A stretch of DNA of 64,000 nucleotides from Acorus gramineus (Eukaryota; Streptophyta; Magnoliopsida; Acorales; Acoraceae): assembly GCA_030737835.1 (NCBI GenBank), contig CM060855.1:15319438-15383437 (forward strand), read 5' to 3'. Every line of letters starts with the position of its first letter. Positions within the stretch are counted from its first letter, which is position 1. The notes under the pieces are model-generated. The model ran no database searches. It was not told the origin of the DNA and worked only from the letters and a program-made list of their open reading frames with translations. This document shows, in pieces, positions 1 to 10,848 of this stretch. The translations under genes were made by a program, and so were the position numbers.

Positions 1-81
1 ATATTTAACTAATGAACTATATTATTTGATAAAAGATAATGTAAATATTCATGCACATGTGTATATATATATATATATATA

Positions 82-485
82 GAGTTACGATATGCTGCGG
101 ACGAGCGGACGACCTCGCCGTGCGGATCTAATCTCGACCGTCCGATCGTGCTCGATCGGACGGTCCAAAAAAAAAAAAAAAAAATCACTCGACGACTCTC
201 TCTCTCGCGACTCTCTGTCTCTCTCTGACTCTCTCTCCCTCTCTCGAAAAAAAAAACATCGACGACCTCTGACTCTGCTCTCTCGCGACTCTCTCTCTCT
301 CTCTAACTCTCTCTCCCTCTCTCGACTCTCTCTCGACTCTGTCTCCCTCTCTCGACTCTCTTTGCCGGCGACCACCCGCGACACCCGCGAGCATCGGCGA
401 CCACCCGCGACCATCGGCGACCACCCGCGACCACCCGCGACCATCGGCGAGGTTGAGCTCTCTGTCTCTCTCTCTCTCTCTCTAT
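82..485 (+). repeat. Left terminal inverted repeat of the MULE
   Basis: This stretch is the reverse complement of 3,420-3,850. Outer to inner it holds a GC-rich tip, an inverted pair around CGATCGTGCTCGATCG, an A-run, CT dinucleotide-rich DNA, and a run of short units alternating CGACCACCCG and ACCATCGG. The open frames through it in several directions are simple-sequence artefacts (Ser/Leu or Arg/Glu runs), not genes. Confidence 0.85.
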
Positions 486-894
486 GATTAGGGACTGGCT
501 CCAAGAATTGCTGCCTAGTTTTTCATTCATTGAAGAAAACAAAACAATGCTGCAAACAGTAAGCACAAAATCCTGTGTGTCTTAAGGGCTAACAGAACAA
601 TCCAAAAAGTCATAACTTCAACCTAGTGAAGCACATCAATTAAACCATGCCTGGTTCCCAAATTCAAGGACATAAAGTAAGTACCCCTAAGGGGCCGTTA
701 ATGCACACGAATGACTGACTTGTACAATGCTCATCATCTTAAAGGGTGTCAATGCCAGAACAATTAAAGAAATGGCTACTCTCCATGCCCCAACAAACCA
801 AAACTCAAAAAGTCAATTAGATTTCAAGCACAAAGGTGAAACCAACTGACACTACATAGATTCTAGGGTCCAAGGTTCTTTTTCCCGGACATTC

Positions 895-1030
895 AAACCA
901 GCGAGAGCAGGAGGAGCAGGAGCATCAGCAGCAGGAGCAGCAGCAGCAGCAGGAGGAGCAGCAGCAGGAGCACTAGGAGGAGGAGCAGCAGGAGGAGCAG
1001 CAGCAGGAGCACTAGGAGCAGGAGCAACAT
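895..1030. repeat. GCA/GGA trinucleotide-rich repeat
   Basis: Imperfect repeats of AGCAGGAGGAGCAGCAGC type with interspersed CACTAGGAGG. On the minus strand this would read as an Ala/Pro-rich tract, part of a 72-codon open frame. I see no partner domain, so I treat it as low-complexity DNA inside the element rather than a gene. Confidence 0.7.
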
Positions 1031-1277
1031 GAAAATGAAAATTTGTACAAGCATCAATGCAGGGAGTCATGTTTTGTTCAAGTTTGTAACGAATACAAGA
1101 AATTCACTTAAGCCAACGAATAGTTTGTAGGTACCTCACAAAATGGTGGAATTTTGGGTGTCTCTATATACCGAGGATTCTTATTGTGTGTTTCGTGCTA
1201 ACCTGAAAAATATCAATTGTATCAACAAATTTAAAAAGTAGGTATATCAATCTTAATAGAGAGTGTTTAATTTAATC

Positions 1278-2307
1278 TTACATTTCTTTCAACATCGGAC
1301 AACTCCTTTTGTTATGCTTCTCTTTCTTGCCACACATGCTACACGTTCTCCTTTGCTTTTCCTTCTCCTCCATTGCTAATTCCATTCCCCCCTTCAACCT
1401 TTTTCCACTTCCTTTGGTCTTCGAAATGTTTGGAGGGCGGACATCTATGGAGGAAGGGATTGACATCGTGTTCCATGTTGTTGGATCATTGCTACCACAC
1501 GCACTAAGTGATTCTTTCTCTTTTTGAAGAGAATACACGAACTCCTTTGCTTTGTTGTATACTTCAGAAGGGGCATTGTTCATCTGCCCAAAAACAGTGT
1601 GTGAGCCGATTATCTTCGTCCACCTCATATGCAAAATAAAAAGAATGATTCATTTCAGCTTTTTCTTTAAAAGAATTAATAAACATCTGAGCATCATATT
1701 CTCTTATTTCATTCTGAATTCTTCCTTGGTAGTTTCGGATATCTCTTTCCGTACAACCAACTCTGTCATATCCTCCTGAATCCATCCCCAATATGGTCAT
1801 CGTCTGTGAAGGGCCAACATTTGCTTCTCGAAAGGAATGAATCAAGGATTTTTGAGTACCGGTAACCTCTCTATGGGACCTCAGAAGATGTGTTTTACGA
1901 GGCGTTGATAATACATGAACATGACCCTCAAAAAAATCATGTACTATCCATTTCCCATCTTCAGTTTTCCAAAATTGTATTCTGGCCTTACACCCCACTC
2001 TTATATGTCCTCTATTTCTTATTCTGATTTGTTTATCAACATCTGTGTTTTTGAATCCTTCTTTTGCACAAACCATATCTCTTTTAATCAACTCTTCTGT
2101 GCCCTTACGATACTTAGTAGTGGATTTCCGAACTCCAAATCCTGCTACTCTAGCATAAGAGGTATAAAATTTCTCTCCATCCTCAACTGTGTCAAAACAC
2201 ATTCCAATAACTGGTTTTACATTATCATCAGTATCTGGAATCCAAACCCCCTGTTCCTCAAATATCTGCTCAAAACTTTCAACTTCCTCTCCCACATTAA
2301 TGCTCAT
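1278..2307 (-). pseudogene. FAR1-type MULE transposase, internally deleted
   Basis: The minus-strand frame from 2,307 to 1,564 (247 aa) opens with an acidic leader and then a FAR1 DNA-binding domain: FDTVEDGEKFYTSYARVAGF near residues 38-57, followed by the basic and Cys/His-containing part. It continues into the start of the transposase region, with DAQMFINSFKEKAEMN and FYFAYEVDEDNRLTHCFWAD. The protein then stops where the MULE catalytic domain should begin. A second frame (1,634 to 1,278) carries a typical FAR1 C-terminal tail with a zinc-knuckle-like CSMCGKKEKHNKRSCP. The whole MULE domain and the SWIM zinc finger between them are missing. It lies inside the inverted ends of the element. 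A host FAR1-RELATED gene captured by the element is an alternative, but the context favours an element-encoded remnant. Confidence 0.75.
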
Positions 2308-2699
2308 CTATATGAAATCAGACAACAAAAAATTAGCAATTAAATCAATCATGTACTATCACATTCATGCACTGTCCATAGAGTTTACAAATTGAAAAGC
2401 AAGCAATTTTTTTTTTTTTTAATTCAGTAAAAACAGTTTTGGGTTTTTTTTTTAATGTGTGGATCTGACATAGCATGGTGAGTCTATATTTCTTAATTAA
2501 CCCTTCCTCCTCCTAGTGATTTGAAATAAGCTCAACATGTTGTATGTGTAACTTTTCATATATTGTAGAATTAGAATACAGTGATTACTTAAAAGAGGGT
2601 ACATAGTTTAATAAGATTTTTAGTCACGGGGAAGGGATTAATATGATTCCTTCAATTTATTGGTCCTTTCACTGCATCCGGTTTTATATGATTCTCAGT

Positions 2700-2901
2700 A
2701 GTTTAAATGTTTTACAGGAAGTCAGCTAGATAACAAGATAGAGTTTGTGTGGTTTAATCAGGAGGATGAAGCTGAGGTATGTTATAGCGTCTATTAAGGA
2801 TATGGTGCATATCTGATTTTCATTGCTTGAGTGGATTGATAGCCTGGTTCACTGATTCTGTGAGTTTCTATCTTTGCAGGAAACAGCAATTGGAGGATAA
2901 C
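2700..2901 (+). other. Possible captured exon pair inside the MULE
   Basis: Two short stretches look like exon ends. One reads QLDNKIEFVWFNQEDEAE up to a GGTATG donor-like site near 2,777. The other starts after TTTGCAG at about 2,880 and reads ETAIGG before a stop. The intervening DNA is T-rich like an intron. I do not recognise the protein. Mutator-like elements often carry host gene fragments, so capture is possible, but the evidence is only reading frame and splice-like signals. Confidence 0.3.
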
Positions 2902-3261
2902 ATGTTAATCATGTCAATGATTCATTTTGAAATTTGAATTCTATTAAAAGACATTTTTTATAATTAGCTGAAATTGTTAACATGCAGTTTTACCTACAAT
3001 AGGTTTACTCATCTTTACACTTACGTTGTATTTGATCAAATCCAACAATATTTGACAATGAATAAAGATTTTTTTTGAAGGAAATCTTCTCCCAAGTGTC
3101 ATCTAATTATAGGTTACCACTGTTGTGGATTTCTTTCAAGTGGTCATTGTTACGACTCATGGGAAAATTGTTGCATGAAAGATGCTTGCTTTAAAAAAAT
3201 AATCTATTACCATTATCCCCAATCAAGATAAAAATATTTTTTCAAGACATAAAAAATCCAC

Positions 3262-3418
3262 AATCATCACAAACCCTAGATGAAAAACCCCAATCATCAC
3301 AAACCCTAAAGGATGAAACCCTAATCATCACAAACCCTAAAGGATGAAACCCTAAACATCACAAACCCTAAAGGATGAAACCCTGAACATCACAAACCCT
3401 AGATAAAAACCCTAATCA
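3262..3418 (+). repeat. 31-bp minisatellite with telobox motifs
   Basis: About five tandem units, spaced 31 bp (first spacing 30 bp), of the type CACAAACCCTAAAGGATGAA. Most units hold two AAACCCTA or AACCCTAA motifs, matching the plant telobox/telomere word. The array abuts the inner edge of the right inverted repeat of the element. Confidence 0.85.
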
Positions 3419-3419
3419 T

Positions 3420-3850
3420 AGAGAGAGAGAGAGAGAGACAGAGAGCTCAACCTCGCCGATGGTCGCGGGTGGTCGCGGGTGGTCGCCGATGGTCGCGGGT
3501 GGTCGCCGATGCTCGCCGATGCTCGCGGGTGTCGCGGGTGGTCGCCGATGGTCGCCGGCAAAGAGAGTCGAGAGAGGGAGACAGAGTCGAGAGAGAGTCG
3601 AGAGAGGGAGAGAGAGTTAGAGAGAGAGAGAGTCGCGAGAGAGCAGAGTCAGAGGTCGTCGATGTTTTTTTTTTCGAGAGAGGGAGAGAGAGTCAGAGAG
3701 AGACAGAGAGTCGCGAGAGAGAGAGTCGTCGAGTGATTTTTTTTTTTTTTTTTTTTTTTTTTTGGACCGTCCGATCGAGCACGATCGGACGGTCGAGATT
3801 AGATCCGCACGGCGAGGTCGTCCGCTCGTCCGCAGCATATCGTAACTCTA
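3420..3850 (-). repeat. Right terminal inverted repeat of the MULE
   Basis: Reverse complement of 82-485, with a slightly longer poly-T run (about 3,737-3,763) and the same CT/GA and GCGGGTGGTCG-type repeats. The terminal sequence ends in CAGCATATCGTAACTC and is followed by a TA microsatellite. Confidence 0.85.
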
Positions 3851-3869
3851 TATATATATATATATATAT

Positions 3870-4260
3870 TTATAAGAGGATATATATTGAGATAATATGA
3901 TAAACACTCTATGGGCACTTTTGTAATTGAACCCCAGCAAGAGTGGAATTGTGGAGGAGCCGGCGGTGCCCTCCACAGCAGGGCATTCCGAAGGACCACA
4001 TCGGTGTCAGACGGCGATAAGGGGTTCCTGCATTTCGACGACACGTGGACGGTCCAAATTGAACCACGTACGTGACCACGTGAGTGTCACGGGTCTCTGT
4101 CCTTCCAGTCTTTTTTATCTTTGTCTCCCAATCGTCGACTTACACGTGTTCCTGGTCTTTCGTTAATCAATGCTCGGCGCATCTGCAGCCGTCCATTCGG
4201 TAGGCTCCGCAACCAAATCAGCTGAGTTTGACTGACTCGGGTCGAACTACCTCGGAATTT
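3870..4260. promoter_or_regulatory. G-box (CACGTG) cluster, promoter-like DNA without a gene
   Basis: Three CACGTG palindromes lie at 4,042-4,047, 4,077-4,082 and 4,143-4,148, with a CCACGTACGTGAC double ACGT core at about 4,064-4,076. The stretch is clearly more GC-rich than its flanks. ACGT cores are binding sites for plant bZIP and bHLH factors and ABRE-like elements. No coding region that it could serve is visible within several kilobases, so it may be a relic promoter or part of a mobile element. The longest frame here (79 codons) has no recognisable features. Confidence 0.45.
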
Positions 4261-4411
4261 TGGATTTTGTTGCGTATCAAAAATATATATATAAATTATA
4301 CAGCCAAAATATCCTCTTAAAACTCTATACTACCAATATTTCTCAAAAATTTAAAAATTAGACATGAATGTTTTTTTTTTTTTAAGTATTCATTTACATT
4401 ATAATTTATAA

Positions 4412-4926
4412 TGGAAAAATCCACTCGTAAACTGACTGAAATTCATATAACCTCCTGACTTTTCTTAAAATTCGTATAACCTCCTGCAAATACCTAATAA
4501 ATCCAAATAAACCCCTGAATAAAATTTATGATTACGGATGATGAATATTTTGTGAATATTATGTTTGGTTAACCCTGATAGAGAACACAGTATACTAAAA
4601 AATCTTACAATGTGTTAAAAATATGAAACATCTTCTGTAAATGACGATTTTATCAATCTGAATAGGGTTTTATAAAAATCATCATTTTTATAGGATTTTT
4701 CGCATTATAAACACATTGTAGGTTTTTTTTATTATTATATTGTGCTTTCAATCAGAGTTAACCAAACAAGATATTCATTAAATATTCATCATCTGTCAAC
4801 AGAAATTTTATTCAGTGAGTTACTTGGATTTACTGGGTGTTTTCAGAGGGTTATATAGATTTTAAGAAAAGGCAGGGGGTTATATGGATTTCAATAAGAT
4901 TTCAGGGGGGTGTATTGATTTTTCCC
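4412..4926. mobile_element. Foldback MITE with 9-bp target duplication
   Basis: Nearly the whole 515 bp folds on itself. The left arm begins TGGAAAAATCCACTCG and includes CATATAACCTCCTG. The right arm ends GGGTGTATTGATTTTTCCC and includes the matching GGGGGTTATATGG. It is flanked by a perfect AATTTATAA direct repeat at 4,403-4,411 and 4,927-4,935. A 9-bp duplication fits a Mutator-related MITE. It encodes nothing. Confidence 0.85.
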
Positions 4927-4935
4927 AATTTATAA

Positions 4936-6630
4936 ATATTTAAAGTTCTGGAGAAGTACCTCACAAAAGAGTATTAGTGCGTCGTTTATGCTCTTTTGAG
5001 AGATATTGTTGGTAATAATATTTTGGTGGGGGTGATGAAATGAGATTTTTTCCAAGTGTACGTGTGCAAAAATACCATTTTGAAACTCGATCGTGTACGT
5101 AATTGATAAACGAGGCAAAAATAAAGTTTTTCTTTCATTTGATTCATTTGTTTTTTTTAATTCTTTTGTTTTTTTTGTGTTTTTTTTTGTGTTTGTGTCA
5201 AATTCTTTTGTTTTTTTTGTGTTTTTTTTTATAAAATTAAACTAGTAGACCTTTCTATTGTGATTTCATTACTGAAAAATTGAAATACATGTATGAAGGG
5301 GAAAGAGAGATATAGAGCAAACTAAACAAAATGGTAAACAAGAAAAACAACTAAACCACACACAACATATGTACCCTGTTAAAATTTTCAATATTTGTTG
5401 AAAATGAGTACATTTAATTTGTCATGAAGAGACATATTTATACTTTTTTCATTACAGCATACACCTCATCAAAACATATATATTATTTTATAAAAATTAA
5501 AAATTATTCATATTGCAAGTGGACTATTCGTAAAATTATTCTTTCCATATACACCCTCGCCGTCGCGTCTTTGCATATGACCGCCTTTTTTTTATATTAT
5601 AATCAGGTGTTACATTTTTGTTTTTGTTTTTATTTTTATTTTTAAAAATTAAATTTTATTCTATGAGCTAGAGTAAGATTCAATTGCAAGATTTTCAATG
5701 AAGAGAAGATACATATTATTTGTCAACTGTAAGCTGTAAATAGGTGTTTATTTTTTTTATTAAAAGATGTTTTTTTATCTATCATTCTTATCCAAAATCT
5801 ACCTTTTTATTGGAAAGTGTTTTACACCAAAACTCAAAATGAGTTGTACGGCAGTGTGATTCCTCCCACCACCAAGAGATGTCACTTTGGGCAAAAAAAA
5901 AAAGAAAAAGAAATTGAAGGAGGATAGATATCACATGTTCATTGCATCCATCAATGCAAAGCCACTTTGTTGGTCTCCTTTTACAAGTGCACGCATCCAT
6001 CTATGGACTATTGGTGGACTGTCATGCAAAGGGGCACTTCTTTTGTATGGTCCTCCTCCAACGTTGTTACACGTGGTCCTTGTATACTATTTCTACATAA
6101 AATTAATCTCATTCCATTTTTTTTTTTTGCTTTTATGAAATGTGCTACTTACAATTAATTCAAATAGATATTTCATCTTTATCATGAAATATATGTTTTG
6201 TTACATATACATTTAAACAAGAATTAAACTATGTAAAGACCGCACATAATACTTTATTCAAAACTGGTTTAATACTATCATTTTCTTTTTGGGTACCAGA
6301 GAATGAAAAAGAGAGCAAAACATATGACCTCAGAGAGCATATCATCATGTGACAGGATGTGTGAAAACATTTTTTGGTTTCGGGCAGTGTCACAGTCTAT
6401 TTGTAGCACTATTTGTAAACTGGGAACGTCGAATTTCAGTTGTCAAAATATGTATCCACTGTGTCTGTACCAGAGTTGATCTATATGCAAGTTGGTCCAA
6501 TAAATAATATAATTTTGGAAATGGAAATAGAGAGAATGATAACAAGCAAAACAAAGAAAATATATATAAACAATTGTAAAGAAAATGACCAATGCATCTT
6601 CTGCTACTGCATCAATTTTTTTTCAGATAA
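4936..6630. other. AT-rich intergenic DNA
   Basis: No gene, RNA gene or intact element recognised. T-rich runs (for example around 5,150-5,235 and 5,590-5,645) and short low-complexity tracts dominate. The open frames here are short and Phe/Tyr/Ile-rich, as expected from base composition. Confidence 0.6.
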
Positions 6631-6895
6631 TGTTACGTTCAACCTCATTTTCAGTCTCAATTCCAGTTTACATACGTTTTGAATTTTTTAAAAATAATAT
6701 ATCTCATCTAATGAGGTACATGTTTTTTTAAAAAATGAAGTATATACTCCAATGAATTGCATTGATACATTTATAGAAAATGTAATAAAATTCTTTCGAA
6801 TCATATGTCTTGTCAGCGTGAGCATATGTGTCATTAATTTTTTATCGATGCATATAGAACTGGAATTGAGACTGAAAATGAATATATGTGTAATA
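6631..6895. mobile_element. Small MITE (dispersed family)
   Basis: The inverted ends share TTTTCAGTCTCAATTCCAGT: direct on the left at about 6,648-6,669 and inverted on the right at about 6,858-6,880. Internally it contains the family words ATGAAGTATATACTCC and GAATTGCATTGATAC, which recur in related copies near 9,398, 14,935, 25,108, 36,479 and 43,383. The target duplication is not certain. Confidence 0.65.
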
Positions 6896-7744
6896 ATGGG
6901 GCTGAAAGTGTGAGATTGCTTGAATGATCAACAGTAGAATATATAATCAACAAACACACACACATATATTTATGGATTCATTGCTAATAAGTGATGCTGA
7001 ATGTTCAGAAGACTGTCACACTATAAGTTGATGATTAATGTGTGTTTAATATGCGTTTATAATAACCCAGCAAAAAAAAAAGCGTTTAATAAGTGCACAA
7101 ATTTAAGTGTCACTTGTAAACTGTAATCAGAAACTTTTTATTAGTTCATTGTGGCATCAATTTTTTTTTTCTGAAGGAAAAATGTAGATATATCTATTTC
7201 AATGTAGAATCAAAATAAACAAAACCTGAATTGAAGATTAGGACATATTATTGTGTTAGAATATTCTAATTAGAACCAGTGGATCAAGTTTCTTCCAACG
7301 GCTGATGATTTGATTATATTTGCGTTGACCTTAATGAAATGACATTGCCACTGCATGTGAGGATGCATAAGGATAGCATATAACAACTCCCAAAGAATAA
7401 AAAGAACATCTTTTGATGGATAATTATGGCCAAGAGAGTTCATAATCTCTAATATTAGCCCCTTTTCAAGTCAATTTTGCATATGCTACGTCACCAATGT
7501 AATATATGAAATCACTTTTTTTAATAAGGTGATAGACACTCGTCCTCAATTTTAATCAAAGAAAGACAATGCCCAATTTAGAAAAACAATTATAAGAGAT
7601 ATCTACATAAAAACCCATTGGCAAGGAAGAAGTAGAAGAGATATCTACTCCTCTTCCTAATAGTATCCCTTGTAAATAGAAACATAAGTACAACTTCTAA
7701 CTACTCAATAAAAAATAAAACCCCTTCCGATCGAAACACTGCTC
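6896..7744. other. Intergenic DNA
   Basis: AT-rich; I see no gene, RNA or clear element. Confidence 0.5.
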
Positions 7745-8260
7745 TCCCCAGGCCCTAGCGCAAGAAACACTCCAATCCTATATGAGATGCATGATCATGT
7801 CCCAAATATTCTCTACATAGACTGGAGTTCTTTAAAAAACATGATGATTTCGAGCAATTCACAAACCCAAAGCAACTGTAGGAACCAGCTATTGCGTGAC
7901 CTTGGCTTTCATTCCCTTGTCCCCCCTCGCCCTCAATTGCTTTCCCACCCTCCACAGCTCTTCTAACGAGGAGCAGGTATCCCTGAAATCGGTCATTCCC
8001 ATGAGTTGCTGCCAAATCCACTTCGCAGCCATGCATTCAAGCAAAATATGTGTTGTGGACTTCTCTCCTCTATGACATAAATAACAAGAAGTATCTGCCC
8101 GCGGAGTATCGGTACACCTTGGTAAGTGGTTTGTCCTGATACACGAGCCACAAGAAATTTTTTACTTTTAGCAGGATTTTTGGAGCTCAAATCTCGTTGA
8201 GTTTCTGAGCCATTTCTGTCGAGGAAGGCTGATTTCTACGCCACCATTCATAACAGCCAC
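7745..8260 (-). pseudogene. LINE fragment: reverse-transcriptase zinc-binding region
   Basis: On the minus strand one frame reads CYLCHRGEKSTTHILLEC followed by MAAKWIWQQLMGMTDFR, and further on ALGLWIARNHHVF. This is the C-x2-C ... H-x4-C pattern and the W.aRN..F tail of the zinc-binding domain found at the C-terminus of plant LINE reverse transcriptases (zf-RVT). At least one stop interrupts it and no reverse transcriptase core or tail is present, so this is a short dead fragment. Next to it, an 18-bp direct repeat (CAGCCACCATTCATAA type) lies near 8,238-8,270. Confidence 0.7.
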
Positions 8261-8689
8261 CATTCATAACAGCGTTTGACACTTAACACAATATAAAACT
8301 CTACTACATTAGTACACCATCTATAATGAAAAAATTAAAACTTATGCATTCAATTCATATAAGCATGTTATGCACTTTGTGTACGTTGTCAACTCTCATT
8401 TTCATCTCCTTTTCATTGCTTACTCTTTTTTATTCTTTTTTTCTTACATTATTATGCATTTTGTTCACTTTATCAACTTGTACATTGTTATTCATCCGCT
8501 GACATTGTTATATCAATTATGTATATTATTATGTATCTATTATACATTGTTGAATCTCGTATGCTGTTATCCATTCTAGTACATTGTTACGTAACAAAGA
8601 TGATATTTGGATAGAAGGAGAAAAAAATGCAACTGTTAACTCTAGCTTGAATGTGTTCTAATATGCTAAAAAGTTGGGGTACCTAAAAA
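8261..8689. other. AT-rich spacer
   Basis: No gene recognised. TTATTATG/ACATTGTTA-type words recur at about 8,450-8,590 without a clear repeat unit. Confidence 0.5.
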
Positions 8690-9397
8690 ACATATGGTCT
8701 AACATTTTCCATCTTCTAATTCCATTTTCAGGGTGGAGCCAAATTGATGGAAATCAGAACATTGGTAGATTTTTTTTTATCAATAAGATTTTATTCAAAT
8801 AGATTTATTCATGGTGCATTTGTCTTACATAACGCATTTTCATTGGCTACCACATGGTTGTTCCTTATATAGCTACAAATGATCCCATTATCATTGACAG
8901 AGACTTTGAGATATACAATAAGGTCATGCATACATGATATCTCTTTCTCACATCGACCTCCTTGTATATTATAGGCATTTTGTCAACAGTTTTGTTACTA
9001 GTTCCATATATATACTATATTATGAAAATAATAAAAATATATAAATTAAATGAGTATGTTTTTTATTTATTTTTTATAATAAAATATAATTTATTATTGG
9101 AGTATATACTTTAAACAAATAAAATCATGTACGGGTTGCAAATGACGTTGAACATAACATTTGTAAAATGTTACATCGAGCCTTGTTTGTAGCCCAATTT
9201 GTAGGTCACACATGTTTTAAATTTTTTTATTGAAGTATATTCTTAACTATTGTGTACTTCTATGAAAGATGATGCACATGCTTAAAGTGAAAGATTTATT
9301 TTCAACAACTTGAGTTGGGTCAGTCCATGACCGGAATAACTTGTCCTATTATTTAGTATGTTCCGATACCTTCTAATAAGTTTATTTTAAGAATAAT

Positions 9398-9627
9398 GTT
9401 ACGTACAGTCCTATTTTTAACATCAATTATAGATTACATGTTTTTACAAAAAATGAAGCATATACTCTGATGAATTGCATAGATGCATTTATGAAAAATA
9501 TAAAAAAATTCTTTTGAAACATATGCCTTGTTAATGTGAGTACATGCGTCGTTAATTTTCTATCAATGCATATAAAGCTGAAATTGGGGCTGGAAACAGA
9601 TCTAGGTGTAGCAACGCCCTTATTTTA
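9398..9627. mobile_element. Small MITE remnant (dispersed family)
   Basis: Shares ATGAAGCATATACTCTGATG, GAATTGCATAGATGC and an end resembling TATAAAGCTGAAATTGGGGC with the copy at 6,631-6,895. The ends are more degraded. Confidence 0.5.
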
Positions 9628-9775
9628 AATCCATAAATAAAAGTGATGTTACCTAATAAAAAATTATTAGCTAATATCTAATTAATTATCTAAATAATTT
9701 AATGATAAATAATAATAAATCGTATTGAATTTTCAATTTGCATAAACAATTCAATGGGTAAAAATCAATGTAAGT

Positions 9776-10011
9776 GTAGGTCTTGAGTTCGAGTGTAGTG
9801 TCCCCAGTGGTTATAGCACAACGGTTCAGGGCTTACCTGTGCTAAGGGTAGGTCTTGTATTCGAGTCTTGGCGCTGTGTTATACCTCCTGTTTGTTAGGC
9901 GAAATTCAAAAGAATTTTCTGTGGGACCAGAGACAAACAGGCGAAGATAGCTTTTCCAGCTTGACCATAAGGTCAACCACGAGGAATTCCTCCGATGTAA
10001 AAAAAAAAAAA
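9776..10011 (+). mobile_element. tRNA-derived SINE
   Basis: A Pol III box A (TAGCACAACGG, 9,814-9,824) and a box B-like TATTCGAGTCTT (about 9,859-9,870) are followed by a tRNA-unrelated body and an A-run. The insert is bounded by the direct repeat AAAATCAATGTAAGT (9,761-9,775 and 10,012-10,026). The paralogous site in block B (about 39,125-39,140) has a single copy of this target and no insert, so this is a true insertion after the duplication or one lost cleanly. An extra box B-like GGTCTTGAGTTCGAGT at the 5' edge hints at a partial dimer. Confidence 0.85.
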
Positions 10012-10026
10012 AAAATCAATGTAAGT

Positions 10027-10848
10027 TGTTACACTCAGTCTTTTTGACATTTTTTTTTTTAGCCCACACATATTTTCAAAATTTTTAAACATCCGAATTT
10101 CAATGTTGCTTAAGTTGAAATGAAATTTTCAAACTCGTTCTAAAGAATATTTTAGTGATTTTGTCACCCCTCCACGAACACTGTTACACTTAGGCCATTT
10201 CTGCAGCCCCACTAACTTTCTCTAACCTAGTATATGTTTATCTACTAGATTAAAAAGTATAAAAAATATATTTAATTTATTCGAACAACATATTTTAGGA
10301 AAATAATAAGAAATTTAAAATAAAAATTACAAGGTTGATTGTAATAAGGATTTTAATTTTCAATTATACCCTCTGGATCTCAATCTCGATCATATACTTC
10401 ATCGTAGCCTCAAATACCGTCCATTAACATCATAATTTCAAAAGGAAATAGTTAGAATCAGCCTCATTTCCTACTCTAAATGCAGTTCACATCATTTTAA
10501 ATTTATTTTAAAACAATAATATATCTAATGTAATAAAATTTATATCTAGATCTGTCAATGTGTCGTAGGTCGACCCGGACCCGACCGGATAAAAAATCTA
10601 AATGCCTGACTCGAATGACACGACAATTAAAACCATTCGGGCATGGGTCCACCTCGATCCGATTGATCTCATGCAAATACTATGTGATTTTTTTTTGTGA
10701 TTCAACCCAATACCTATAATCAAACCCAATATGAAAAAAAATCAGCTGACTCATATTTAAAAGTGTTATGGTACCATGTTATTTTTTTTTTCAAGTTGGA
10801 GTAATTAGATCAAATTTAGATTACTGGATTGATATATTTCCCCGCAAG
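10027..10848. other. Block A upstream spacer, missing in block B
   Basis: No gene. It holds short remnants: a Gly/Asp-style GACCCGGACCCGACC stretch (about 10,570-10,680), like the inner repeats of the hAT element at 37,309, and a MITE-like piece near 10,442. The 3' part (about 10,750-10,848) matches sequence at about 34,770-34,870 and 36,025-36,110. Block B has only a short join here (about 39,145-39,168). Confidence 0.5.

Larger units (their letters stand above)
63..3868. mobile_element. Mutator-like element (MULE) with FAR1-type transposase remnant
   Basis: Two long inverted ends, about 82-485 and 3,420-3,850, face each other; each starts GAGTTACGATATGCTGCGG and carries the same inner order: a GACCGTCCGATC palindrome, poly-A/T, CT-rich microsatellite, then short CGACCACCCG-type repeats. 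Between them lie a FAR1-like coding remnant on the minus strand, a GCA/GGA-rich repeat and a telobox minisatellite. Long inverted ends plus a FAR1-type protein are typical of plant Mutator-like elements. Both ends sit in (TA)n runs, so the target-site duplication cannot be read. The transposase gene has lost its catalytic middle, so the copy looks non-autonomous. The family is inferred from the protein and ends; the inverted repeat is seen directly. Confidence 0.8.

Noticed and set aside
85-566. Overlapping open frames rich in Arg/Glu or Ser/Leu
   Set aside because: They arise from CT/GA microsatellite and short repeats in the inverted end of the element; mirror frames occur at 3,469-3,900.
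852-1070. Ala/Pro-rich 72-codon frame
   Set aside because: Translation of a GCA/GGA repeat with no flanking domain; kept only as a repeat.
3262-3418. Interstitial telomere or chromosome end
   Set aside because: The CCCTAA words are embedded in a 31-bp unit, not in perfect 7-bp telomere arrays, and lie within a transposon.
3262-3418. CRISPR-like array
   Set aside because: Repeats are directly tandem without unique spacers, in a plant genome.
9776-10011. A functional tRNA gene
   Set aside because: Box A and box B are present but the cloverleaf arms do not pair convincingly, and an A-tail and target repeats mark a SINE.
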